The position numbers were made by a program, and so were the translations under genes. A model generated the notes under the pieces. The model did no database searches. It was not told the DNA's origin and saw nothing but the letters and a program-made list of their open reading frames with translations. From assembly GCF_018119395.1 (NCBI RefSeq), contig NZ_JAGPWD010000039.1, forward strand, positions 1 to 54,962: a stretch of DNA of 54,962 nucleotides. The letters are read 5' to 3'. This stretch comes from Massilia sp. ZL223. Lineage in GTDB: Bacteria; Pseudomonadota; Gammaproteobacteria; Burkholderiales; Burkholderiaceae_D. Below, one piece after another: positions 36,065 through 44,707 of this stretch (positions within the stretch are counted from its first letter, which is position 1; each line of letters opens with the position of its first letter).

Positions 36065-38739
36065 AACCAAGCGCAACCAGTCACCTGAATCCGGACCGGG
36101 ACTTCCTGCTCAGGCACATCCAGTTCGACAAGACCATGGTCCGCGGCGACGGCGTCTACCTGTTCGACGAGGACGGCAACCAGTACCTGGACTTCCTGGC
36201 CCAATACGGCGCCGTGCCCTTCGGCCACAATCCGGCCCAGTCGTGGGACGCGCTGTGCGCCGGCCGCGGCGAGCCCTCGATGGTCCAGCCCTTCTACACG
36301 CCGGCCGCCAAGCAGCTGGCGCGCGAGCTGATCCAGCTCGAGCCGGAATTCAACTTCGCCCACGCCGTGTTCACCAACAGCGGCGCCGAGGCGGTCGAAG
36401 CGGCGCTCAAGATGGCGCGTTCCACGACGGGGCGCGAGAAAATCGTCAGCCTGCACCTGGGCTTCCACGGCAAGACCGCGGGCGCGCTGGCCGTGACCGG
36501 CAACCCGGTCTACAGCGAGCCCTTCCTGGTCAGCACCGCCCAGAGCATCAAGGTCGAGCCGGAAGACATCGACGCCCTCGAATTCGCCTTCGCCGGACAC
36601 GAGATCGCCGGCTTCATCCTCGAGACCGTGCTGGGCGAAGGCGGCATGCAGCCGCTTTCCGACGCCTACATCCAGCGCGTGGCCGCCCTGTGCAGGCAGC
36701 ACGGGGCGATGCTGATCGTGGATGAGATCCAGACCGGCATGGGCCGCCTGGGCGAATACTTCTCGGTCAAACGCGTGCCCGGCGTGCGCCCCGACATCGT
36801 GTGCCTGTCCAAGGCCCTGAGCGGCGGCCTGGTGCCGATCGGCGCGGTCCTCTGTACCAAGGCCGCCTGGAGCGAAGCCTTCGGCTACTACCACAGCTCG
36901 ACTTTCGCGAACAACCAGGTCGGCTGCCGCGTGGCCCTGTCCACCCTGGCCCAGCTGCGCGACGGCGACGGCGCCCTGCTGCGCCACGTCGACGCGATGG
37001 CCGCCCACCTCGACGCCGGCCTGGACGTCCTGGTCGAAAAATACCCGGATGTGTTCAGCCAGCACCAGGGCAAGGGCCTGATGCACAGCCTGCGCATCAA
37101 GCCCTTCAACGGCCACGAGAGCTACTTCCTGGCCCACGCCAGCGTGCAGGGCTATATCGTGCCGCTGATCTGCGGCTACCTGGTGAACGTCTCGAAGATC
37201 GTGGTGGCGCCGCTGTTCAACCGCCCGGACCTGCTGCGCATCGAGCCGCCCCTGATCATCGAGCGCGAGCACATCGACCGCCTGCTCTCGGCCCTGGACG
37301 AGTGCGCCCACCTGATCCGCTGCAAGCAATTTTCCAGCCTGCTGTCCTACCTGGTCGGCCGCCAGCCGGAAGAGCTGAGCTATTCGGGCAAGGCCACGGC
37401 CGACATCGCCCTGGTGCCGAACGGCGGCCAGGAAGCGGGCAAGATGCCGGAACGCCTGGGCAGCTTCGCCTTCCTGATCCACCCGACCTCGAGCGAAGAC
37501 CTGCTGAACATCATGCCGCGCTCGATCATCGACCTGGACGGACCGCACAAGAAGGAGTTCGAGGACTGGATGGCGAGCTGGTTCTCGCGCCGCTACGAGC
37601 CGGCCCCGGTGTTCCACGCGCCGCGCATCGAATCGAAACTGGGCGGCTATGTCGAAGGCTGGCTGATCGCCTGCCCGCTGCCGCCGGAACGCATGATGCG
37701 CCTGCCCAAGGCCCATCGCATGCGCCTGCTGGAGCAGTATGTCGAGGCGGCCAAGTCGGTCGGCGCCGACATCGTCGGCCTGGGCGCCTTCACCTCGATC
37801 ATCTCGCGCGGCGGCATGGACATCGCCGATGCCGGCATCCCCATCACGACCGGCAACAGCTTCACCGCGATCGCCAGCGCCGAGAGCCTGCACAAGGCCC
37901 TGGTGGCGACCGGCCAGAGCCGTTTCGATTCCCGCGTGGCGGTGATCGGCGCCTCCGGCTCGGTGGGCCGGCTGGCGGCGATCCACCTGTCGACCTATTA
38001 CGCGTCCCTGATCCTGGTCGGCAACTCGGCCAACGCCCAGGCGATCGACCAGCTCGGCGAGATCGCCGGCGAGATCTATGCCCAGGCGCTGATGCAGATG
38101 CAGCGCGGTTCCGGCATCGGCCTGGCCCAGTACCTGCGCAGCCACCTCGTGGAACCGCTGAACGTGGTGGCGCGGGTCAACCAGATCGTGCTGCGCGACG
38201 GGACGCCCGACTACCGCGCGGTGCGCCGCATCGTCGAAGAGAACCTGCCTTCGCCGGCGCCGATCGAGGTGTCGGTCGACATCGAACAGGTGATCCGCAA
38301 CGCCCACGGCGTGCTGTCCGCCACCAGCGTCGGCCGCAGCTTCATCGAGCCGGCCTGGCTGCGCGACGCGGCCGTCGTGTGCGACGCGGCCCGTCCGCCG
38401 GACCTGAAGGCGAATGTGCGCGAGGAGCGTCCGGACGTGCTGGTGTTCGAAGGCGGCGTGGTGCGCTTCGTCGAGCCCTACAAGTTCGGCCGCGCCAACA
38501 TCCTCGGCTTCGACCCGACCCTGAACCTGGCCTGCCTGTCCGAGACGGTGGCGCTGGCGATGAGCGGGGCCAAGCAGTCCTACAGCCTGGGCAACCGGAT
38601 CCCCTACGACCAGTCGCTGCGGATCTACAAGCTGGCGCTGTCGCATGGCTTCTCGGACTGCATCGCCACGGTGGAAGGTGAACTGGACCTGCAGACCGCC
38701 GGTTTTGCCGAAAAAAGCATCGCCAATCTGAACCCATGA
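36061..38739 (+). CDS. Class III aminotransferase fused to acyl-ACP-reductase-like domain
   Basis: 892 residues. Residues 1-425 are a class III PLP aminotransferase: NSGAEA at 106-111, D221 in VDEIQTG, PLP lysine K251 in SKALSGG. Residues about 465-890 resemble long-chain acyl-ACP reductases (AAR): VGADIVGLGAFTSI near 567-580, TTGNS at 596-600 and the nucleotide loop GASGSVG at 630-636. The combination would reduce an acyl thioester to an aldehyde and aminate it to a long-chain amine on one chain. Starts and stops overlap its neighbours (ATGA), so translation is coupled. The fusion recalls TamH-type transaminase-reductases in logic, but with an AAR-like reductase. Confidence 0.88.
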   Translation: MKPSATSHLNPDRDFLLRHIQFDKTMVRGDGVYLFDEDGNQYLDFLAQYGAVPFGHNPAQSWDALCAGRGEPSMVQPFYTPAAKQLARELIQLEPEFNFAHAVFTNSGAEAVEAALKMARSTTGREKIVSLHLGFHGKTAGALAVTGNPVYSEPFLVSTAQSIKVEPEDIDALEFAFAGHEIAGFILETVLGEGGMQPLSDAYIQRVAALCRQHGAMLIVDEIQTGMGRLGEYFSVKRVPGVRPDIVCLSKALSGGLVPIGAVLCTKAAWSEAFGYYHSSTFANNQVGCRVALSTLAQLRDGDGALLRHVDAMAAHLDAGLDVLVEKYPDVFSQHQGKGLMHSLRIKPFNGHESYFLAHASVQGYIVPLICGYLVNVSKIVVAPLFNRPDLLRIEPPLIIEREHIDRLLSALDECAHLIRCKQFSSLLSYLVGRQPEELSYSGKATADIALVPNGGQEAGKMPERLGSFAFLIHPTSSEDLLNIMPRSIIDLDGPHKKEFEDWMASWFSRRYEPAPVFHAPRIESKLGGYVEGWLIACPLPPERMMRLPKAHRMRLLEQYVEAAKSVGADIVGLGAFTSIISRGGMDIADAGIPITTGNSFTAIASAESLHKALVATGQSRFDSRVAVIGASGSVGRLAAIHLSTYYASLILVGNSANAQAIDQLGEIAGEIYAQALMQMQRGSGIGLAQYLRSHLVEPLNVVARVNQIVLRDGTPDYRAVRRIVEENLPSPAPIEVSVDIEQVIRNAHGVLSATSVGRSFIEPAWLRDAAVVCDAARPPDLKANVREERPDVLVFEGGVVRFVEPYKFGRANILGFDPTLNLACLSETVALAMSGAKQSYSLGNRIPYDQSLRIYKLALSHGFSDCIATVEGELDLQTAGFAEKSIANLNP

Positions 38740-39476
38740 GCGCACAAGCCATCTACCTGGGCGCGCTGCGGCGCGCCTACTTCTCCGACCACAGCGTGCT
38801 GTTCTACGGCGTGCTAGCGGTCGGCTGCGGCATCGCCTCCTTCCTGCACCTGGAAGCCTGGGAGGCGCTGCTGTACGGCGCCATCGGCTGGGCGGTCTAC
38901 CTGCCCGAGGAATACTTCAGCCACGTCTGGGTATTCCACGGGAAGATTCCGCAGAGCCGCTTCCTGTACCGCCTGCTGTACCGCCTGCACCTGGGCCACC
39001 ACGACAAGCCGCGCCGCCTGGACCTGCTGTTCACCCCGACCTGGTACACCCTGCCGGCGCTGGTGCTGAACGTGGCCGTGTTCCATGCGGTGACGGGCGA
39101 CGTCTGGCAAACCGCGGCGCTGTCCACCGGCCTGATGCTGGGCTATCTGCTGTTCGAATGGTGGCACCTGATCGTGCACTCGCCCTACGAGCCGGGCCCT
39201 GTGATGCGCTACATCCGGCGCCAGCACATGGGCCACCACCACTGGAACGAGATGCGCTGGTTCACGATCACCCCGCCGGCCGTGCTGTTCGACGTGCTGT
39301 GCCGCACCGGCGGCCGGGTCCACGACGCCCCGCGCAGCAAGAACCCGCCGACGGCGGGCCTGGAAGCCCACGACGAACGCCTGCTGCATGCGCGCCGCCA
39401 CTACCGCGGCGCCAGCGACTGGAACGAAGACGAATCGGCGATCTGGCAGCTGGAACGCCGCCAAGCCACCCAATGA
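38736..39476 (+). CDS. Fatty-acid-hydroxylase/sterol-desaturase family membrane protein
   Basis: 246 residues with four hydrophobic helices and the His clusters of the family: FSHVWVFHG, LHLGHHDKP, WWHLIVH and RRQHMGHHHW. These bind a diiron centre on the cytoplasmic side. Members hydroxylate or desaturate fatty acyl chains and sterols. The start overlaps the previous stop (ATGA). With two AlkB proteins and two ferritin-like proteins in the same locus, this is one of five predicted iron-dependent oxidation steps. Confidence 0.85.
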   Translation: MSAQAIYLGALRRAYFSDHSVLFYGVLAVGCGIASFLHLEAWEALLYGAIGWAVYLPEEYFSHVWVFHGKIPQSRFLYRLLYRLHLGHHDKPRRLDLLFTPTWYTLPALVLNVAVFHAVTGDVWQTAALSTGLMLGYLLFEWWHLIVHSPYEPGPVMRYIRRQHMGHHHWNEMRWFTITPPAVLFDVLCRTGGRVHDAPRSKNPPTAGLEAHDERLLHARRHYRGASDWNEDESAIWQLERRQATQ

Positions 39477-39487
39477 CAGGAACCACG

Positions 39488-39835
39488 ATGCTCGACGTAC
39501 TCGACAACTTCAAGAACCAGGTGAACGGCAACGCCCAGATCCAGCGCATCGTCAAGGGCTGGAACACCGACGTCGCCCTGGAAGAGCGCGACACCGCCAC
39601 TTCCTGGCGCCTGCGCGTCAAGGAAGGCATTATTCAAGCAGTCGAGCGGAGCAACCCGGCCGCCAACGACGACTGCCCGATGCGCATCGTCGGCGAGGCC
39701 GACACCATCCGCGCCGTGTTCGAAGGCCGCATCAACGGCATCCGCGCCAACAACGACGGCCTGATCGAGATCTACGGCCCGATGGGCGACCAGGTCAAGC
39801 TGGACGCCATCGCCCTGATCCTGTGGGGCATCTGA
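39488..39835 (+). CDS. SCP2-like lipid carrier domain protein
   Basis: 115 residues resembling the SCP-2 sterol-transfer fold: a polar N-terminus, WRLRVKEGIIQAV, then ADTIRAVFEGRING and the C-terminal hydrophobic helix KLDAIALILWGI. It would bind a hydrophobic intermediate and present it to the pathway enzymes. ATG at 39488 is chosen because AGGA lies six bases upstream; ATG at 39473 overlapping the previous stop is possible. The next gene starts one base after its stop. Confidence 0.7.
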   Translation: MLDVLDNFKNQVNGNAQIQRIVKGWNTDVALEERDTATSWRLRVKEGIIQAVERSNPAANDDCPMRIVGEADTIRAVFEGRINGIRANNDGLIEIYGPMGDQVKLDAIALILWGI

Positions 39836-39836
39836 A

Positions 39837-41126
39837 GTGAGCAGCCTGCGCGAAGCCGTCATGCTGGTCGCGGTCGCGGCCGGGATGGCGATCACGATCA
39901 GCTGCAACACGGTGCTGATCTCGCTCTTTCCGTACGCCGGCGGCGCCAGCCTGTTCGCGGCGCTCGGCATCGCCGGCCTGTGCATGGGCGTGGTGGTGCT
40001 GTGCTTCGCCGAGCTGTCCTCGCGCTTTCCCGGCGCGATCGGCATCCGCGCCTTCACCAAGGCCGCCTTCGGCAACCGCTTCTCGCTGGCCGCCACCCTG
40101 TTCTACGTGGCCATGGTGCTGCTGATCGGCGGCCTGGAGGTGTACCTGTGCCACCTGATGCTGGTGCAGGTGCTGCCGCCGTTGCTGGCGGCGGGCGTGC
40201 TGGCCGTGCTGCTGTCCTCCGTCCTGTTCGTCAACCTGCGCGGCTTCGAGCTCTCGCTGCAGCTGCAGGTGGCGATGACGGCCGCGGTGGCGGCCACCAT
40301 GGTCGCCCTGGCGGCGCTGGCCCTGCCGGGCCCTGTCTCCGCGCCAGTGACCACGCCGGCGCAATTGATGGATGCGGTACCGCGCGCCCTGTTCCTGTTC
40401 ATCGGCGTCGAGTGGGCGATCCTGTACGTGGCGCGCCACGAATCCTTCCGCCGCACCCTGCCGCTGGCCCTGGTGAGCGCGGTAGCCCTGATCGCCCTGC
40501 TCTACGGCCTGTTCGGCGCGGCCCTGCAAGGCCGCTTCGCACCGGGTGCGCTGGGCAGCCTGGCCCTGCCGCACCTGGAGCTGGCGCGCGCCCTGGATTC
40601 CCGGATCGCGCTGTGGCTGGCCACCATCGTCGGCCTGCTGGCGGTGCTCAGCTCCTTCAACGTCGGCCTGTCGGGCGCCGCCCGCATCCTCTACAGCCTG
40701 GCGCGCGAGCGCGAGCTGCCGGCCTGGTTCGCCCGCCTGAGCGGCGAGCGCCTGGCGCCGCGCAACGCCATGCTGTTCGTGTCCTGCGGCGTGCTCCTGA
40801 TGGCGCCCCTGATGTCGCTGCCGGCCCTGGCCGAATCGCTCAGCATGCTGTTCAGCTTCCACTTGGCCGCCGTCTACGTCTGCGTGCTGCTGGCCTGGAC
40901 CCGCATGCGCAAGCTGCCGGATGGCCGCGGCATCCGCCAGCCGGTGCCGGCCTTCGCCGTGTGGGCCGTGATGGCCTTCCTGGCGGTGACCGCCGTCGGC
41001 GTCATGGCCGACCCGCAAGCCGCCAACGCACGTTTCATCCTGCTGGGCGAATGCCTGGCCATCGGCGCTATCAGCGCCTACCTGTTCCGCATCACTTCGG
41101 TAAAAACCCAAGGAAAACCACAATGA
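39837..41126 (+). CDS. APC-superfamily amino-acid permease
   Basis: 429 residues, about twelve membrane helices, with the APC pattern (GMAITISCNTV in helix 1, FAELSSRFPGAIGIRAFTKAAFG around helices 2-3, SGAARILYSLARERELP in the loop after helix 8). It could import an amino acid used as amino donor or building block, or export a product. GTG start at 39837, coupled to the SCP2-like gene. Its presence inside the operon suggests that amino-acid supply or efflux matters for this pathway. Confidence 0.87.
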   Translation: MSSLREAVMLVAVAAGMAITISCNTVLISLFPYAGGASLFAALGIAGLCMGVVVLCFAELSSRFPGAIGIRAFTKAAFGNRFSLAATLFYVAMVLLIGGLEVYLCHLMLVQVLPPLLAAGVLAVLLSSVLFVNLRGFELSLQLQVAMTAAVAATMVALAALALPGPVSAPVTTPAQLMDAVPRALFLFIGVEWAILYVARHESFRRTLPLALVSAVALIALLYGLFGAALQGRFAPGALGSLALPHLELARALDSRIALWLATIVGLLAVLSSFNVGLSGAARILYSLARERELPAWFARLSGERLAPRNAMLFVSCGVLLMAPLMSLPALAESLSMLFSFHLAAVYVCVLLAWTRMRKLPDGRGIRQPVPAFAVWAVMAFLAVTAVGVMADPQAANARFILLGECLAIGAISAYLFRITSVKTQGKPQ

Positions 41127-42052
41127 ACGACATGACCGCTCCGGCGCTGGCCGCCGCCACCGCCATCGAACCCCAGCAGAAGTTCTGTGCCGACGATTGG
41201 GATGCCTCCCGCTTCGACGTCCAGCACTGGCTGGGCCGCGCGGCATGGCGCACCCTGAAGGACACCAGCTACGGCATCAGCCCGGGCGTAGGCCTGACCC
41301 ACCGCGCGGTGCACGAGGACCGCCTGGTCAACCAGATCTACAAGCTCGACATCGCCACCTTCCTGACCGCGGAGCGCGTGTCCTACACCGGCATCGCCAA
41401 GCTGATGCAGCATGCGCCGGACGAAGCCTCGCAGATTTTCCTGGCCACCCAGGTGGTGGACGAGTCGCGCCACTACGAAGTGTTCTGCCAGCGCCTGGCC
41501 CAGTTCGGCGTCTCGCCGGAACAGCGCGACCAGCTGATGGAAGACATGACGACGAAAGAGCTGCGCACCTTCTACGACCTGATCTGCGAACAGGTGGACA
41601 AGGGCGACTTCGCGGCCGCCATGATGGCCCACAACATCGTCCTGGAAGGCATGGCCTACCCGATCTACCGCTACGAGTCGGCCTACTGGTCGGTGTTCGA
41701 CCCGAGCCTGACCCAGCTGATCCGCGGCGCCTTCGCCGACGAGGTGCACCACGTGCGCTTCGGCGAAGCCATCATCAGCCGCTACACCCGCCTGGGCGAC
41801 ACCTCGCGCAACCGCATGATCAAGCTGGCCGACGAGTTCCACAAGCTGATGACGGCGGTGTTCGAGTCCTCGATCTCGCACTACATCCACCTGTACCAGC
41901 TGGTGACCGACCAGTACATGGACGAAGTGGGCGATATCGAGATCTTCCAGGGCCGCAAGATGCGCGACGTGTCCGAGAAGGACCAGGCCTATATCCTGAT
42001 GGAGCAGATCCAGCAGGAGCACGCGACCAGGATGCAGCGCATCGGCCTGTAA
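41123..42052 (+). CDS. Ferritin-like diiron oxygenase
   Basis: 309 residues, mainly helical. The two-half diiron signature is complete: E84, E114-x2-H117 (DESRH), E175 (VLEGMAY) and E207-x2-H210 (DEVHH), as in ribonucleotide-reductase R2-like and AurF-like oxygenases. It could oxidise the amine nitrogen or the alkyl chain; the sequence alone does not decide. AAGGA lies eight bases before the ATG, which overlaps the permease stop. Confidence 0.85.
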   Translation: MNDMTAPALAAATAIEPQQKFCADDWDASRFDVQHWLGRAAWRTLKDTSYGISPGVGLTHRAVHEDRLVNQIYKLDIATFLTAERVSYTGIAKLMQHAPDEASQIFLATQVVDESRHYEVFCQRLAQFGVSPEQRDQLMEDMTTKELRTFYDLICEQVDKGDFAAAMMAHNIVLEGMAYPIYRYESAYWSVFDPSLTQLIRGAFADEVHHVRFGEAIISRYTRLGDTSRNRMIKLADEFHKLMTAVFESSISHYIHLYQLVTDQYMDEVGDIEIFQGRKMRDVSEKDQAYILMEQIQQEHATRMQRIGL

Positions 42053-42069
42053 GGACGGAAGCACGAACC

Positions 42070-43134
42070 ATGTCGCCTTACATCGTCTTTTTCCTGCCGG
42101 CGCTGGTGCTCTACGCGACCTGGTTCCTGTGGTCGCGCGAGCACGGTGGTCTAGCCTTCGCCTGGGCGGCGATCGCCTTCATCTTCGCCGTGGTGCCGCT
42201 GGCGGACTACGTGGCGGCGCGCCGGCGCCGCCCCCGTCCGGACCCGTCGCCCGAGCGCCCGGTGAGCGAGACCCTGATCGTCCTGCTCAGCCTCCCGCTC
42301 CAGGTCTTCAACATCTTCTTCTTCGCCTGGTATGTGGGCACCCACGAGCTGGCCTGGTGGGAAGCGGGTACGGTGCTGTTCATCGCCGGCATCCTGTCGG
42401 CCCTGTACGCCCAGAACCCGGCGCATGAGCTGATCCACCACGGCAGCCGCTTCGAGCGCGTGATCGGCACCATGCTGTTCTCGACCAGTATCTATTCCGG
42501 CGCCAAGCTGGCCCACGTGCACAGCCACCACCTGCTGGTGGCCACCCACCGCGATCCGACCTCGGCCAAGTACGGGCAGTCGCTGTACGCCTTCCTGCCG
42601 GGCGCGGTGGCGGTCAACCTGTTCGGCTGGTGGGGACCGAAGGGCGGCAAGGTGGCGAAGGCCTCCCTGTTCCGGCGCAAGATCGTGCTCGAGAACCTGC
42701 TCGGCTACGGCATGAGCGTGGGCTGGGCCGCCGCCATCGCCCTGCTGTTCGGCCCCGGGGCGCTGGTGTTCTTCCTGCTGCAGTCGGCGATCGGCATCCT
42801 GGTGCTGGAGATGATGAACTACATCGGCCACTACGGCCTGGAGCGCCGCGTCGACGCGGCGGGCCGCATGGAGCCGGTATCCGAGCGCCATGCCTGGGAC
42901 TGCGACCTCCCCTTCAGCAACCTGGTCCTGATCTCGGTGCAGAAGCATTCCGACCACCACATCAATCCGAACAAGCCCTACGGGGAACTGCGCTGCACGC
43001 CGCACAGCCCGCGCCTGCCGCTGTCCTACCCGCTGCTGTTCCTGCTGACCCTGGTGCCCTTCCTGTGGCGGCGCGTGATCCATCCGCGCCTGGACGCCTA
43101 CCGCACCGGCGGCGCGCACAGGGAGGCGGCATGA
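42070..43134 (+). CDS. AlkB-type membrane diiron oxygenase 2
   Basis: 354 residues with about six membrane helices. Histidine boxes are HELIHH (119-124), HVHSHH (149-154) followed by ATHRDPTSAKYG, which is close to the AlkB box 2 extension, NYIGHYG near 257 and KHSDHHINP near 290. The usual Glu of NYxEHYG is Gly here, unlike in AlkB 1. It resembles true alkane 1-monooxygenases more than the protein at 31612 does. Electrons may come from the divergent ferredoxin-reductase. The stop overlaps the next ATG. Confidence 0.9.
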   Translation: MSPYIVFFLPALVLYATWFLWSREHGGLAFAWAAIAFIFAVVPLADYVAARRRRPRPDPSPERPVSETLIVLLSLPLQVFNIFFFAWYVGTHELAWWEAGTVLFIAGILSALYAQNPAHELIHHGSRFERVIGTMLFSTSIYSGAKLAHVHSHHLLVATHRDPTSAKYGQSLYAFLPGAVAVNLFGWWGPKGGKVAKASLFRRKIVLENLLGYGMSVGWAAAIALLFGPGALVFFLLQSAIGILVLEMMNYIGHYGLERRVDAAGRMEPVSERHAWDCDLPFSNLVLISVQKHSDHHINPNKPYGELRCTPHSPRLPLSYPLLFLLTLVPFLWRRVIHPRLDAYRTGGAHREAA

Positions 43135-43961
43135 TGCAGGCACACCACAGCAGCACCCCGGTGGAACTGGCCTTCCCGGTCCCGCGCTTCGATTTCAGCC
43201 ACTGCGATCCGGCGGCCTGGAACGGCGGCTCGGCCCCGCGCAGCCATTTCTGGAACACGATGTCGAGCCTCCTGCCCAACATCGAGTTCTGCGCGATCCG
43301 CAGCCTGATGCCGCTGGTGGCCCAGATCCACGATCCCAAGCTGGCGCGCGAGGTGCGCCAGTTCTGCGACCAGGAAGCGGCCCACGGCACCGCGCACTCG
43401 CACTTCAATGTCGAGCGCCTGCACCGCGACTATCCGGGCCTGGCGAAGATCGAAGCCTGGGAACGCGGCCTGTTCACCTTCTTCGCGCGGCGCCTGCCGC
43501 GCAGCCTGTTCCTGGCGCTGTTCGTGGCGGTCGAGCACTGGACCGCCGCCTTCTCGCAATACGGGCTGGAGGAGCCGGACGCCTGGTTCGAGAACTGCGA
43601 TCCGGCCATGTTCAAGCTGTGGGAATGGCACGCCGTCGAGGAGCTGGCGCACAAGGCCGTCTGCTACGACGTGTTCCGCTATCTTGGCGGGCGCTATCTG
43701 GCCCAGGTGGCGGGGATGGGACTGCTGCTTGCGGCGGTCATGCTGCCGGGGATCGCCCTGCGCATGACTTACCTGTACTGGAAGGATGGCCTGCTGTTCA
43801 AGCCGCGCGCCCACTTCGGTTTCGCCGCGTATCTGTTCGGGCGGCGCGGCGTGCTCACGCGTACCGCCCTCGATTTCCTGCACTACTTCAATCCACGCTA
43901 CCGTCCCTGGGACGTGGATTCCCTGCCCCTGATCCGCGCCTGGCAGGCACGCGTCGAGTAA
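43131..43961 (+). CDS. PF10118-type protein with ferritin-like diiron pattern
   Basis: 276 residues of the family usually labelled predicted metal-dependent hydrolase (PF10118). The visible residues fit a diiron site instead: E52, E82-x2-H85 (DQEAAH), E135 (AVEHW) and E171-x2-H174 (EELAH), the same E/ExxH/E/ExxH spacing as ferritin-like oxygenases. One or two hydrophobic stretches near 125-135 and 190-210 could associate with membrane. GGGAGG lies four bases before the ATG. It is the last gene of the right operon, only nine bases from the convergent LuxR gene. Confidence 0.82.
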   Translation: MMQAHHSSTPVELAFPVPRFDFSHCDPAAWNGGSAPRSHFWNTMSSLLPNIEFCAIRSLMPLVAQIHDPKLAREVRQFCDQEAAHGTAHSHFNVERLHRDYPGLAKIEAWERGLFTFFARRLPRSLFLALFVAVEHWTAAFSQYGLEEPDAWFENCDPAMFKLWEWHAVEELAHKAVCYDVFRYLGGRYLAQVAGMGLLLAAVMLPGIALRMTYLYWKDGLLFKPRAHFGFAAYLFGRRGVLTRTALDFLHYFNPRYRPWDVDSLPLIRAWQARVE

Positions 43962-43970
43962 GTCATGAAC

Positions 43971-44687
43971 TCAGTGCAGACACTTTGCGATGGCCTGGGT
44001 CCGGTTGTTGACCTGGAGCTTGATGAGGATGCGCTGCACGTGGTTCTTGATGGTCGAGACCGCGACGCCCAGGATGCAGGAAATCTCGGAATTGGTCTTG
44101 CCCATCCGGATCCAGTCGAGGATCTCGCGCTCGCGCGGGGTCAGCACGGCGGCCGGATCGTCCTTGTCCCTCTGGCTTTCCTCGAAGGCCAGGCGCGACA
44201 GCACGCTGTGCAGGATCGGCGTCATGATCGACAGGTTGCGGCGCAGGGCTTCGCCTTCCTGGGCTTCGGCCTTGGGATCGGTCATGCACAGGTAGGTGGT
44301 GGAACCGTCGCGCATCTCGGTGTTGGCCGCCACCGCCACCCGCGAGAAACCCTTCTGGCGGAACATCGCCTGCCACAGGGCTTCGCCGCCGCCATCCGGG
44401 CACAGGTCCTGCATCACCGGCGAACGCGCGGCCCGCGATTCCTGCAGCAGCGGCATGGTGAGGTAGCGGTCCTGGATATCGAAAGTCTTGATCAGGGCGC
44501 CCGGAAACGAGGACGACACGAAATACGGCGTCATCGAGAATTCCGGCTGCATGCGCCCGTAGCCGATCAGGACGCTGCTCGCGCCGCTGTTGTCGATCAG
44601 GTGGGCGTCGGCCCATTCCGCCAGTTGTTGTCTCGTCCCGACTTGCGTCAGGTGTTCGATCGCGCTAAGCACAGTCACATCGTTCAT
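43971..44687 (-). CDS. LuxR-family regulator, probable pathway regulator
   Basis: 238 residues. The C-terminal HTH (about 172-232) reads LTPREREILDWIRMGKTNSEIS and NHVQRILIKL, the LuxR signature. The N-terminal ~160 residues look like a ligand-binding (GAF or autoinducer-like) domain, with no receiver aspartate pattern. No luxI gene is present in the window. AGGA lies five bases upstream of the ATG. It converges on the biosynthetic operon and may bind the palindrome at 34011-34038; this is inference. Confidence 0.88.
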   Translation of the reverse strand: MNDVTVLSAIEHLTQVGTRQQLAEWADAHLIDNSGASSVLIGYGRMQPEFSMTPYFVSSSFPGALIKTFDIQDRYLTMPLLQESRAARSPVMQDLCPDGGGEALWQAMFRQKGFSRVAVAANTEMRDGSTTYLCMTDPKAEAQEGEALRRNLSIMTPILHSVLSRLAFEESQRDKDDPAAVLTPREREILDWIRMGKTNSEISCILGVAVSTIKNHVQRILIKLQVNNRTQAIAKCLH

Positions 44688-44707
44688 TTTGGTCCTGCGA
44701 AGTTATG

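Noticed and set aside
26362..43961. Polyyne-type cluster, because of several desaturase-like genes
   Set aside because: No acyl-AMP ligase, acyl-carrier protein or thioesterase is present, and the aminotransferase-reductase and ThiS/ThiF genes do not fit.
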